The notes under the pieces are model-generated. The model worked only from the letters and a program-made list of their open reading frames with translations. It ran no database searches and was not told the DNA's origin. The translations under genes were made by a program, and so were the position numbers. Shown here piece after piece: positions 25,345 through 33,546 of a stretch of DNA of 64,000 nt. The stretch lies in assembly GCA_965276825.1 (NCBI GenBank), contig OZ255630.1, positions 3,534,001 through 3,598,000 on the forward strand, written 5' to 3'. The DNA is from G965276765 sp965276825. GTDB lineage: Bacteria > Actinomycetota > Acidimicrobiia > Acidimicrobiales > Palsa-688. The first letter of the stretch is position 1, and every line of letters begins with the position of its first letter.

Positions 25345-26529
25345 CTAGATGGTGCGCACCACCAGGGCGTCGCCCTGGCCGCCTCCGCCACAGAGGGCGG
25401 CTACGCCGGTGCCGCCGCCGCGGCGGCGCAGCTCGTGGAGGAGGGTGAGGGCCAGACGGTTGCCGGACGCGCCGATCGGGTGACCGAGGGCGACCGCGCC
25501 ACCGTTGACGTTGACCACGTCGTCGGACAGGCCCAGGTCGTCCATCGACGCCACCGAGACGGCGGCGAACGCCTCGTTGAACTCGAAGAGGTCGACGTCG
25601 CCGACGCCGGCGCCGATCCGCTCGAGGGCCCGGAGGGTGGCCCGCGACGGCTGGGTCATCAGGCTGGTGTCCGGGCCGGCGACCATCCCGTAGCCGGCGA
25701 CCCGGCCGAGGGGGGTCACGCCGGCCCGCTCGGCGGCCGCCTCGGACATGACCACCACGGCCGACGCACCGTCGGAGATCTGACTGGCGTTGCCAGCGGT
25801 CACCGACCCGTCGGGGAGGAAGGCCGGGCGGAGCCTGGCGAGCGAGTCGACGGTCGTGCCGGGCCGCACGCCCTCGTCGGTGTCGACCACGACCGGGTCG
25901 CCGCGACGCTGGGGCACGTCGACGGGAGTGATCTCCTCGGCCATCCTGCCGTCCTTGATGGCCGCCGCGGCCCGCTCGTGGGAGGCAGCCGCAGCGGCGT
26001 CCTGCCGCTCGCGCGTCACGGCGGGAAACTCGGGCAGGAAGTGCTCGGTGTCGAGGCCCATGGCCTCGTGGCTGCCGGCGTCCTCGAGCCCGTCGTACAT
26101 CAAGGCGTCGACCGCCTGGGCCGTGCCGAGGCGGTAACCGGCCCTGGCGCCCATCAGGAGGTGCGGCGCGGCGGTCATGGACTCCATGCCACCGGCGACC
26201 ACGACGTCCGCGTCGCCGGCGGCGATCATCAGATCGGCCTGGTAGATGGCGTTGAGGCCCGACAGGCAGACCTTGTTGACGATGGTGGCCGGGGTGGTCA
26301 TCGGGATGCCGGCCCTGGTGGCCGCCTGGCGGGCGGGGACCTGCCCGGCACCGGCGAGGAGCACCTGGCCCATGATCACGTAGTCGACCTGCTCGCCGGT
26401 GACGCCGGCCCGCTCCAGCGCGGCCCGGATGGCGACCGCTCCGAGGTCGACCGCCGAGAGCGACGCGAAGGCGCCTGACAGCTTGCCGACCGGGGTGCGG
26501 GCTCCGGCGACGATGATCGAACCAGGCAT
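25345..26529 (-). CDS. Acetyl-CoA C-acetyltransferase (thiolase)
   Basis: 394 residues. The active-site Cys is in NKVCLSG (Cys88), the GHPIGASG His and the CGGGGQG Cys are near the C-terminus, and ESMTAAPHLL and NEAFAAVSVAS are thiolase-conserved. It condenses or cleaves acyl-CoA with CoA; the biosynthetic acetoacetyl-CoA type fits its length, but beta-oxidation is equally possible. ATG 26529 has GGAGGGAG upstream. Divergent from the epimerase gene, with which it shares acyl-CoA metabolism. Confidence 0.9.
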   Translation of the reverse strand: MPGSIIVAGARTPVGKLSGAFASLSAVDLGAVAIRAALERAGVTGEQVDYVIMGQVLLAGAGQVPARQAATRAGIPMTTPATIVNKVCLSGLNAIYQADLMIAAGDADVVVAGGMESMTAAPHLLMGARAGYRLGTAQAVDALMYDGLEDAGSHEAMGLDTEHFLPEFPAVTRERQDAAAAASHERAAAAIKDGRMAEEITPVDVPQRRGDPVVVDTDEGVRPGTTVDSLARLRPAFLPDGSVTAGNASQISDGASAVVVMSEAAAERAGVTPLGRVAGYGMVAGPDTSLMTQPSRATLRALERIGAGVGDVDLFEFNEAFAAVSVASMDDLGLSDDVVNVNGGAVALGHPIGASGNRLALTLLHELRRRGGGTGVAALCGGGGQGDALVVRTI

Positions 26530-26650
26530 GGGTGGTCTCCCTCCGGGTGGCAGCCGGCGCCGGCATCGCCGGCGTCGCGGCGTCCACTCTACGGCCGGCA
26601 CCGACCGGCCTGGCCGGGCCACGGACACACGGCGGCGATACCGTGGAGCC

Positions 26651-27073
26651 ATGCCGTCGACGGACCTCCTCACCGAGATCGACCACGTGGCCATCGCCGT
26701 GCGCGACCTCGACGCGGCCGTCGCCTGGTACCGCGAGGCGTTCGGGGCGACCGTCGCCCACCGCGAGGTTGTCGAGGGAGACGGGGTCGAGGAGGCGCTC
26801 CTCGCCGTCGCCGACAGCTACGTCCAGCTGCTCACCCCGACCCGTGACGACTCGCCGGTCGCCAGGTACCTGCAGGCCAGGGGCGAAGGTCTGCACCACG
26901 TCGGCTACCGGGTGGACGACTGCGCGGCGGCGCTGGAAGCCGCCAAGGCGTCGGGGTCGAGGGCGATCGACGCCGCCCCCCGGCCGGGCTCGAGGGGGAC
27001 CAGCGTGGCCTTTCTCCACCCGAAGACCTCCTTCGGCACCCTGATCGAGCTGGTCCAGGAGGGCTCGTCGTGA
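26651..27073 (+). CDS. mce: Methylmalonyl-CoA/ethylmalonyl-CoA epimerase
   Basis: 140 residues, a VOC (glyoxalase-like) fold. Motifs are IDHVAIAVRDLDAAVAWYRE, VQLLTPTRDDSPVARYL, GEGLHHVGYRVDD and FGTLIELVQ, with the metal-binding His, Gln/His and Glu residues in place. It interconverts the R and S forms of 2-methylmalonyl-CoA and often of ethylmalonyl-CoA. It is a natural partner of the carboxylase beta subunit and the broken ecm gene 9 kb downstream. Its stop overlaps the map start. Confidence 0.9.
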   Translation: MPSTDLLTEIDHVAIAVRDLDAAVAWYREAFGATVAHREVVEGDGVEEALLAVADSYVQLLTPTRDDSPVARYLQARGEGLHHVGYRVDDCAAALEAAKASGSRAIDAAPRPGSRGTSVAFLHPKTSFGTLIELVQEGSS

Positions 27074-28011
27074 CCAAGACCCTGCTCAAGGCCAACGATC
27101 TGTGCTGGTGCGGCAGCGGCCGCAAGTACAAGCGCTGCCACCGGAGCACCGAGGGCCGGGTGCTGCCCGGGCGGGTCGGTTCGTGGCGCGACGTCCCCGA
27201 CGGGATCGCCAGGCCCGACTACGCGGTGAGCGGCCGGCCAGGTCCGCGCAACGAGCCGATGGTCAAGGAGCCCGCGGTCGTGGAGGCCATGCGGTGCGCC
27301 GGTCTGGTCGCCGCCGAGGTGCTGGCCGAGAGCGGCGCCGCGGTGGCGCCCGGCGTCAGCACCGACCAGCTCGACGCGGTCGCCCACCAGGCCTATCTCG
27401 ACCGGGGCGCCTACCCGAGCACGCTCAACTACCACGGCTATCCCAAGTCCGTGTGCACCTCGGTCAACGAGGTCATCTGCCACGGCATCCCCGACGACCG
27501 GCCGCTCGCCGACGGCGACATCGTCAACGTCGACGTGACCGCCTACATCGGGGGCGTGCACGGCGACTGCAGCGCCACGTTCCAGGTCGGTGACGTCGAC
27601 GAGGAGAGCAGGGCGCTGGTCGAGGTGACCAGGCAGTGCCGTGACCTGGGCATCGCCGCCGTCGCGCCCGGTCGCCCGATCTCCGACATCGGCCGGGCCA
27701 TCGAGGACCACGCCCGCAGCCACGGGTACGGCGTGGTCAGGACGTTCGTCGGCCACGGCATCGGGGCCACCTTCCACGCCTCGCCGAGCATCCCGCACTA
27801 CTTCACCGCAGAGGCCTCGACGATCATGGTCCCGGGCATGACCTTCACCATCGAGCCGATGATCACCCTCGGGGCCCACAAGGAGAAGATGTGGGACAAC
27901 GGCTGGACGGCGGTCACCGTCGACGGCCGCAGGACGGCGCAGTGGGAGCACACCCTCGTGGTCACCGACGACGGCGCCGAGATCCTCACCCTGGAGCCGC
28001 ACCTGCGCTGA
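27070..28011 (+). CDS. map: Type I methionine aminopeptidase with SEC-C zinc motif
   Basis: 313 residues. The N-terminus has LCWCGSGRKYKRCH, a SEC-C zinc-binding motif that in MetAPs is thought to aid docking to the ribosome. The pita-bread domain follows from about residue 60, with metal ligands in VNVDVTAYIGGVHGDCS (two Asp), GHGIGATFH (His), TIEPM (Glu) and WEHTLVVT (Glu). It removes the initiator Met from new proteins. GTG start overlaps the mce stop by four bases. Confidence 0.93.
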   Translation: MTKTLLKANDLCWCGSGRKYKRCHRSTEGRVLPGRVGSWRDVPDGIARPDYAVSGRPGPRNEPMVKEPAVVEAMRCAGLVAAEVLAESGAAVAPGVSTDQLDAVAHQAYLDRGAYPSTLNYHGYPKSVCTSVNEVICHGIPDDRPLADGDIVNVDVTAYIGGVHGDCSATFQVGDVDEESRALVEVTRQCRDLGIAAVAPGRPISDIGRAIEDHARSHGYGVVRTFVGHGIGATFHASPSIPHYFTAEASTIMVPGMTFTIEPMITLGAHKEKMWDNGWTAVTVDGRRTAQWEHTLVVTDDGAEILTLEPHLR

Positions 28012-28152
28012 ATGGAACGGCCGGCTTCGCCAGCGGAGGTTGACGCCGGGTACAGGTGCGCCGGGTACAGGTGCTACGACGCCCACCCACTCGACGAGCC
28101 CGACGAGTGGGGCGACCTCGACTCGTTCCGCACCGCGGCCGGGTCGTCGTGA
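28012..28152 (+). CDS. Small acidic protein directly after map
   Basis: 46 residues from ATG 28012, beginning one base after the map stop. The sequence contains a five-residue direct repeat (AGYRC twice) and an acidic stretch LDEPDEWGDLDSF. It is too short for a family call. Its tight coupling to map and protein-like composition favour a real small gene, although no separate ribosome binding site is obvious. Confidence 0.4.
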   Translation: MERPASPAEVDAGYRCAGYRCYDAHPLDEPDEWGDLDSFRTAAGSS

Positions 28153-28210
28153 GGGAGCCACCAGCCTGGTGAGCCAGCTACCGGGGTCCATGTGCATCGA
28201 CCGCGGACGA

Positions 28211-28597
28211 TCAGCGCGCCACGGTTGGTAGCCGGCGGGTGACGGCGGCTCGCAGGAGCTCCTCGTCGAGCGACGCGACGCGCGCCCCGGTGGCCTCGGC
28301 CGCCAGCAGGACGCAGCAGTCCGGCATCCTCAGCCCAGTGCCCGCACGCAGCCGAGCGAGCTTGACCGCCGTGTCGGCGGGAAAGGGCGTCTCCTGGATC
28401 TCCAGGTCGTCGAGCGCCGCCTGGACCTCCTCCAGTCGTCCCTTGCGCACGGGCACGACGAGCACCTCGGCCAGCGTGAGCGGGTTGGCGGCGAAGTCGT
28501 CGTCGATCTCTCGGGCCAGCAGGTCAGCTGCGAGCGTGTGCTGGGCGTCATCGCTGTCCAGGTAGGCGATGAGCACACTTGCATCGAGGACGATCAC
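28211..28597 (-). CDS. VapC-like PIN-domain toxin (second module)
   Basis: 128 residues from GTG 28597. PIN motifs are VIVLDASVLIAYLDSDD, LTLAEVLVVPVRKG, RMPDCCVLLAAEATGA and ASLDEEL, giving the full acidic set. Small size suggests a tRNA- or rRNA-cleaving VapC. The GTG overlaps the TGA of the upstream antitoxin-like gene by four bases, so the two are co-translated. It belongs to a different subfamily from the VapC at 20.1 kb (shorter, different motif spacing). Confidence 0.85.
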   Translation of the reverse strand: MIVLDASVLIAYLDSDDAQHTLAADLLAREIDDDFAANPLTLAEVLVVPVRKGRLEEVQAALDDLEIQETPFPADTAVKLARLRAGTGLRMPDCCVLLAAEATGARVASLDEELLRAAVTRRLPTVAR

Positions 28598-28857
28598 GCC
28601 GGCCACTCCTCGCGGGACCTTTGGCGGTAATCGGGTCCATAGGCGCCGGTCAGCATCCCGGCGCGCTGGCGCACGGCGATGAGTCGCCGGCGGCGCCGGT
28701 CGTCGTGGGCCTGTTGGGCTGCTCGATGCCCCACCAGCGCCAATTTGACCAGGAGCTGGGCGCGGCTCGAGCCGGGCCACCGAGCCTCGGCCGCGTCGAG
28801 TGCCTCCGCCAGATCGTCGGTCTCGGTCACGAAGTGGCGAGGGCGGGTGGTCGGCAT
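28594..28857 (-). CDS. Antitoxin-like partner of the second VapC
   Basis: 87 residues, ATG 28857. Acidic N-terminal half (ETDDLAEALDAAEARWPG) followed by SRAQLLVKLALVGHRA and a basic QAHDDRRRRRL segment. I do not recognise a standard DNA-binding fold, but size, position and the GTGA coupling to the PIN gene fit an antitoxin. A near-perfect inverted repeat lies just upstream at 28866-28895 and could be its operator. Confidence 0.7.
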   Translation of the reverse strand: MPTTRPRHFVTETDDLAEALDAAEARWPGSSRAQLLVKLALVGHRAAQQAHDDRRRRRLIAVRQRAGMLTGAYGPDYRQRSREEWPA

Positions 28858-28865
28858 GGCATAAA

Positions 28866-28895
28866 GTGTATCACTTCACAGACAATGTGCTACAC
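28866..28895 (-). promoter_or_regulatory. Probable operator of the second VapBC operon
   Basis: GTGTATCAC (28866-28874) and GTGCTACAC (28887-28895) form an inverted repeat matching at eight of nine positions, with a 12-nt spacer. On the minus strand the left arm contains TACACT, a fair -10 box, nine bases before the antitoxin ATG. This is the layout expected for antitoxin autoregulation. Confidence 0.5.
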
Positions 28896-28973
28896 CCTCC
28901 GAGGAGGATCTCCCTCGACACCGGCTGACCGTGGCCGGGCGGCGCGTGACCGGCCGGGCGGCGCGGGCGCCGG

Positions 28974-31340
28974 TTACAGGGCGGCGAGGGCGGCGGTGGC
29001 GATCTGGTCGGGGAGGAACCCGAGGGCGCGGTAGAGGTCGTCGATGGTGCCGGATTGGCCGAAGGTGTCGAAGCCGACCGGCACGGTGGGGGCGCCGAAG
29101 CACCCGCCGACCCAGGCCAGGGCGTGGCTGGCTGCGTCGTGGACGGTGACGATCGGGGCGTGGCGGTGCTCGCCGCCGAGGAGGCCGCCGAGCGCCGACG
29201 CGCCGAGGTTGGCGGTGGTGGCGGTGGTCGACGCCGTGCGGAGTGCGGCCTGCCAGGACCGGTAGAGCCGGTCGGCGCTGGTCACGTCGATCACCGGGGC
29301 GGCGACGCCTTCGTCGGCCAGCAGCGCCGATGCGGCGACCACCTCGGGGAGCACGGCGCCGGTGGCGACGAGGCGCACGACGGGGGCGTCGGGCAGGTCG
29401 GCCTCGACGAGGCGGTAGCCGCCGGCGAGCACCCCGGCGCGCACCGTGTCCTGCCCGAGGCGGTCGACCGCGGCGGTGAAGGGGGTCTGGTCGATCGGCC
29501 GGGTGGTGAGGCGGAGGTACAGCGATTCGCCGTCGGGGGCGCTGAGGCGGTCGAGCCCGTCGCAGAGGAGCCAGTCGAGGGCCTGGGCGTAGGCCGGTTC
29601 CACTGCGGTGATGCCGGGCAGCTCGATGCCGATCGACGCGGTCACCGCGGACTGGTGGGCGCCGCCCTCGGGGGAGAGGGTTGCGCCCGACGGGGTGCCG
29701 ACGACCACGAAGCGGCTGGCGTTGTAGACGCCGTAGATCAGCGAGTCGAGACCGCGGCACACGAACGGGTCGTAGACCGTCCCGATGGGCAGCAGCGTCT
29801 CGCCGTGGTGCTCGTGGGCCAGGCCGAGCTGGCCGAGGAGGCCGAAGAGGTTCATCTCCGTGAGGCCGAGCTCGATGTGGCGGCCCGCCGGCGACTGCCG
29901 CCAGCGCAGCACCTGGCCGTCGCCGAACCAGTCGGCCGCCTCGGTGGGGCGGAACACCCCGACTTTGTTGATCCACCCGCCGAGGTTGGTCGACACCGAC
30001 ACGTCGGGGGAGAGGGTGACCATCCGCTCGGCCACCTCGTCGTGGCGGGCCAGAGCGGTGAGCAGCCGGCCGAAGGTCTCCTGGGTCGACACCGTCGCCG
30101 GCGGGCGGCCGCCGACCGAGGTGGGCACGGCGATGCGGGGCCGGGGCGGGGCGGGGGTGTTGTTGAGCCGGCGGCCGATCTCGGCGCACCAGCGGCCCTC
30201 GTCGCTGTCGGGGTCGAAGCGGTCCCACTCGGTGGCCGCGTCGAGGCCGGCGGTGGCGCGCAGCTCGTCGATCTGGCCGCTGGTGAGCAGGGCCGAGTGG
30301 TTGAGTGGCTCGCCGGCGATCGGCAGCCCCCAGCCCTTCATGGTGTAGGCGAACACCACGCTCGGCCGGTCGGTCTCGGCGTCGCACGCCGTCAGGGCGT
30401 CGGCCAGGGCGGCGTGGTCGTGGCCGCCGAGATCGCTCAGCAGGGCGCGCAGCGAGGCGTCGTCGACATCGGTGATCGCCTTGGTGACCCCGCGGTCGGC
30501 GCCGGCCAGCAGACGGCCCCTCACCTCGCCGACCGGCGCGGTGACCACCGACTGGTACTCCTCGTTGGACATCTCGTCGAGCCGGCGGGCCAGCGCCTTT
30601 CCGCCCCGGCCCTCGAAGGCGTCGGTGAGGCGCCGCCCCCACTTGGCCTCCACCACGTGCCAGCCGGACGCGGCGAAGAGCTGCTCGAGGCGACGGACCT
30701 TGAGGTCGGGGATGACCCGGTCGAGGCTCTGGCGGTTGAGGTCCACCACCCACGTCACGTTGCCGAGGCCCTGCATCGCCGGCTCGGAGACGGCCTCCCA
30801 CACGTTGCCCTCGTCGAGCTCGGCGTCGCCGACCAGGGCCACGAACCGGCCGGGATCCGACAGCTCGAAATGCGAGGCCAGGTAGCGCCGGGTGGCCGCG
30901 GCGAACAGCGGGGCGACCGCCCCGAGGCCCACCGAACCGGTCGAGAAATCGGCCACGTCGGGGTCCTTGGTCCGGCTCGGGTAGGCCTGCAAGCCGCCGA
31001 AGTCGCGGAGCCGGGGCAGCCACGAACCGTCGATCTCGCCGGTCAGGTACTTGATGGCGTGATACACCGGCGAGGCGTGCGGCTTGACCGCCACCTTGTC
31101 GTCGCTACGCAGGTGGGCAAACCACAACGCCGTCATGATCCCGACCATCGACGCGCTCGACGCCTGATGACCCCCCACCTTGATCCCCCCGGCATCGGGA
31201 CGGTCATGGTTGGCCGCATCGACCATGCGCATGGCCAACCAGTGCACGCGCCGCTCGATGCCCAGCAGCGTCGCCGGGTCCGGCACAACGGACGGCTCCC
31301 CGAGCCCGGAGGCCGGGGCGGCGGTCGACATCTCGGTCAC
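28974..31340 (-). CDS. Thiamine-diphosphate E1 enzyme, AceE/transketolase-like
   Basis: 788 residues. The TPP-binding segment reads GDAELDEGNVWEAVSEPAMQ with VVDLNRQSLD after it, matching homodimeric pyruvate dehydrogenase E1 (GDGEMDE ... NCNLQRLDG) rather than transketolase proper. The pyrimidine-binding domain includes HIELGLTEMNLFGLLGQLGL. At 788 residues it is about 100 shorter than typical AceE. Homologues are annotated as transketolase-like C-terminal proteins. A 2-oxoacid dehydrogenase role is likely; pyruvate is not proved, and no E2/E3 gene is nearby. GTG at 31340, ATG at 31331 alternative. Confidence 0.78.
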   Translation of the reverse strand: MTEMSTAAPASGLGEPSVVPDPATLLGIERRVHWLAMRMVDAANHDRPDAGGIKVGGHQASSASMVGIMTALWFAHLRSDDKVAVKPHASPVYHAIKYLTGEIDGSWLPRLRDFGGLQAYPSRTKDPDVADFSTGSVGLGAVAPLFAAATRRYLASHFELSDPGRFVALVGDAELDEGNVWEAVSEPAMQGLGNVTWVVDLNRQSLDRVIPDLKVRRLEQLFAASGWHVVEAKWGRRLTDAFEGRGGKALARRLDEMSNEEYQSVVTAPVGEVRGRLLAGADRGVTKAITDVDDASLRALLSDLGGHDHAALADALTACDAETDRPSVVFAYTMKGWGLPIAGEPLNHSALLTSGQIDELRATAGLDAATEWDRFDPDSDEGRWCAEIGRRLNNTPAPPRPRIAVPTSVGGRPPATVSTQETFGRLLTALARHDEVAERMVTLSPDVSVSTNLGGWINKVGVFRPTEAADWFGDGQVLRWRQSPAGRHIELGLTEMNLFGLLGQLGLAHEHHGETLLPIGTVYDPFVCRGLDSLIYGVYNASRFVVVGTPSGATLSPEGGAHQSAVTASIGIELPGITAVEPAYAQALDWLLCDGLDRLSAPDGESLYLRLTTRPIDQTPFTAAVDRLGQDTVRAGVLAGGYRLVEADLPDAPVVRLVATGAVLPEVVAASALLADEGVAAPVIDVTSADRLYRSWQAALRTASTTATTANLGASALGGLLGGEHRHAPIVTVHDAASHALAWVGGCFGAPTVPVGFDTFGQSGTIDDLYRALGFLPDQIATAALAAL

Positions 31341-31357
31341 CAGCCCACCCTAAAGGG

Positions 31358-32170
31358 TCACTTGAGGATGTTGACCGCCCGGGCCACCACCAGGGCGATG
31401 GTGGCCAGCGAGACGGCCGACTGCAGCAGCATCAGCCCCTTGGCCCAGGCGGTGAGGGGCATCGTGTCGGTCGGACTGAAGGCGGTGGCGTTGGTGTAGG
31501 AGGTGTAGAGGTAGTCGAAGAACGTCGGCTGCCAGTCGTCGGGCGCGATGCCCCCCTGGGTCATCTGGGGGAAGAGGAAGGCGGGGTAGCCCTCGATGCG
31601 CTGGGCCCGCGCTACCGGGCCGCCCCGGTCCCCCTCCCAGAACCACAGGGCGAAGAGGATGACGTTGGTCAGGTACACCGACGCCCCGTTGCCGAGCAGG
31701 CTGGTCGAATCGAGGTGGGAGTGGCCGCCGACGAGGGTCGAGATGAGCTGGTAGGTCGACCAGGCGTTGGCCGCCGAGATGAAGGCCACCAGCAGGGTGC
31801 TGGCGAAGCGCAACGCCTGGGAGCGCCGGTCGATGCGCCGCGGGTTGGCGGCCACGATCCCGACCAGGACCGCGCCTTCGAGCGCTGGGAGCAGCCAGCG
31901 CGGGCCGAAGGAGAAGCGGTCGGCGAGCAGCAGCTGGAGGGTGATGGCCACCAGCACGGCCACGGCGACGGGCCAGCGCTCCTCGCCGGCCACCGTCTCG
32001 CGCGAGCGGGCCGCCGGGGCCGCGGACGACAGCGAGCCCGGTGGAGCCGGGACCAGCAGCTCCCGCTCGACGAGGGACTGCAGGTGGTCGATCTGGGCTC
32101 GAGCGGCGTCGAGGGCGCGGGCGGCCTCGTGCCGGGCCTGGCCGGGCGGGGGCGGGTCGGTCACCTCCAC
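31358..32170 (-). CDS. Five-helix membrane protein, DUF1345-like
   Basis: 270 residues with a helical, charged N-terminus (AARALDAARAQIDHLQSLVE) and about five membrane helices: AVAVLVAITLQLLLA, LEGAVLVGIVAA, TLLVAFISAANAWSTY, LTNVILFALWFW and MLLQSAVSLATIALVVA. Between the last two is FFDYLYTSYTNATAFSPTDT, resembling the re-entrant pore-like loop of DUF1345 proteins. Function unknown; a channel-like role is speculative. GTG at 32170 or 32164; neither has a well-spaced ribosome site. Confidence 0.6.
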   Translation of the reverse strand: MEVTDPPPPGQARHEAARALDAARAQIDHLQSLVERELLVPAPPGSLSSAAPAARSRETVAGEERWPVAVAVLVAITLQLLLADRFSFGPRWLLPALEGAVLVGIVAANPRRIDRRSQALRFASTLLVAFISAANAWSTYQLISTLVGGHSHLDSTSLLGNGASVYLTNVILFALWFWEGDRGGPVARAQRIEGYPAFLFPQMTQGGIAPDDWQPTFFDYLYTSYTNATAFSPTDTMPLTAWAKGLMLLQSAVSLATIALVVARAVNILK

Positions 32171-32284
32171 AGGTTGCCCGTCGGGGCGCTCCCGGTGGTG
32201 ACTGGTCCCTCCCGGCGGGGTGGCCGGCTCACCCGGTCGCGCCTCCGGACCCTGAGCGACGAACGTGGGCCACGTGGTGCCGAC

Positions 32285-32327
32285 CTCGGGGTGCTCGACG
32301 TGAGCATCCGACGTGGGGCACCCCGAG
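32285..32327. repeat. 43-nt intergenic element, copy 2
   Basis: Starts CTCGGGGTGC and ends GCACCCCGAG, a perfect 10-bp inverted repeat at the two ends. The middle is CGTGAGCATCCGACGTGG. It is followed by GTGGGGTGGGGCGCCC, also present after copy 3. Confidence 0.75.
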
Positions 32328-32474
32328 GTGGGGTGGGGCGCCCGAGGTGACGTGGGGCGCCCGGAGTTGGGCTGGAGCGGCGCCTGCGGCGCAGGGAGAG
32401 GTCGGCGCCGGCGGCGCCGTCGGTTCTGCCTTTCCTCTCCCGGAGGCGACCGGAGCGGGCGAGTTCCGGGCGAT

Positions 32475-32517
32475 CTCGGGGTGCTCGCCGTGAGTATCCG
32501 ACGTGGGGCGCCCCGAG
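32475..32517. repeat. 43-nt intergenic element, copy 3
   Basis: Starts CTCGGGGTGC and ends GCGCCCCGAG. It differs from copy 2 at three positions in 43, and the matching extends into flanks for about 65 bp in all (offset 190). The GGCGCC-rich block between copies 2 and 3 (about 32379-32420) resembles the block next to copy 1. Confidence 0.75.
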
Positions 32518-32632
32518 GTGGGGTGGGGCGCCCGGAGGTGGGGTGGGGCGGCGCCTGCGATACCGGGCGATCGGACGGTGACATGGCCGGGGTGGGCGGC
32601 GGAGGCCCCGGCGTCGACCTAGCCTTCGACCG

Positions 32633-33508
32633 GTGAGGGTGCACCTGGTCGACGGCACCTACGAGCTGTTCCGGCACTTCTACGGGGCGCCCTCGCACGT
32701 GACCGCCGACGGGCGGGAGGTGGCCGCGGTGCGCGGGGTGCTCGGCACCATCGTGGCCATGCTCGACGACGGCGCCACCCACATCGGTGTGGCCACCGAC
32801 CACGTCATCGAGTCGTACCGCAACGACCTGTGGCCCGGCTACAAGACCGGCGAGGGCGTCGACCCGGAGCTGTGGGCGCAGGCGTGGCCACTCGAGGACG
32901 CCTTGGTCGCCATGGGCGTGACCGTGTGGCCGATGGTCGAAGTCGAGGCCGACGACGCCTTGGCCAGCGCGGCCAAGGTGGCCGCCGCCGACCCCGCCGT
33001 GGAGCAGGTGATCATCTGCACGCCCGACAAGGACCTCGGCCAGTGCGTGGAGGGGCGCCGGGTGGTGCAGTTGGACCGGCGCAAGGGTGTGATGGTCGAT
33101 GCGGCGGGGGTGCGGGCCAAGTTTGGCGTCGACCCGGCGTCGATCCCCGACTATCTGGCGCTGGTGGGCGACTCGGCCGACGGCTTTCCCGGTCTGCCGG
33201 GGTGGGGGGCCAAGTCGGCTGCCGCGGTGCTGGCCAGGTGGGGTCGCATCGAGGACATCCCGCTCGACCCGGGGGCGTGGGAGGTGCCGGTCAGGGGCTC
33301 GTCCAAGCTCGCCGCCGCGCTGCGGGAGGGGACCGAAGCGGCCCGGCTCTTCAAGGCCCTGGCCACGTTGCGGACCGAGCCGCCCGTCATCGTGGGCGTC
33401 GACGAGCTGCGCTGGCGGCGCCCGACCGCCGACTTCGCCGCGGTGGGTGCGGCCGTGGACGCCCCGTGGCTCGTCGATCGAGTGGAGAAGCTGGCCGCCG
33501 GCCGGTAG
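32633..33508 (+). CDS. 5'-3' exonuclease (Pol I N-terminal-like)
   Basis: 291 residues from GTG. It starts VHLVDGTYELFRHFYGAP, as in stand-alone 5'-3' exonucleases. Further motifs are NDLWPGYKTGEG, VEVEADDALASAAK (metal-binding Asp/Glu), CTPDKDLGQCV, ALVGDSADGFPGLPGWG with the helix-3-turn-helix KSAAAVLARWG. It would remove RNA primers or flaps. No polymerase domain follows. Adjacent to a repeat-rich divergent gap. Confidence 0.88.
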   Translation: MRVHLVDGTYELFRHFYGAPSHVTADGREVAAVRGVLGTIVAMLDDGATHIGVATDHVIESYRNDLWPGYKTGEGVDPELWAQAWPLEDALVAMGVTVWPMVEVEADDALASAAKVAAADPAVEQVIICTPDKDLGQCVEGRRVVQLDRRKGVMVDAAGVRAKFGVDPASIPDYLALVGDSADGFPGLPGWGAKSAAAVLARWGRIEDIPLDPGAWEVPVRGSSKLAAALREGTEAARLFKALATLRTEPPVIVGVDELRWRRPTADFAAVGAAVDAPWLVDRVEKLAAGR

Positions 33509-33546
33509 CGGCGGTCGGGCCGGCGGAGGGTCAGCGGGTCAGCGGG

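Noticed and set aside
29055..31499. 814-residue open frame opposite the E1-like gene
   Set aside because: It is a GC-driven shadow: Gly/Val/Arg/Glu only, no motif, and covers a clear TPP enzyme on the other strand.
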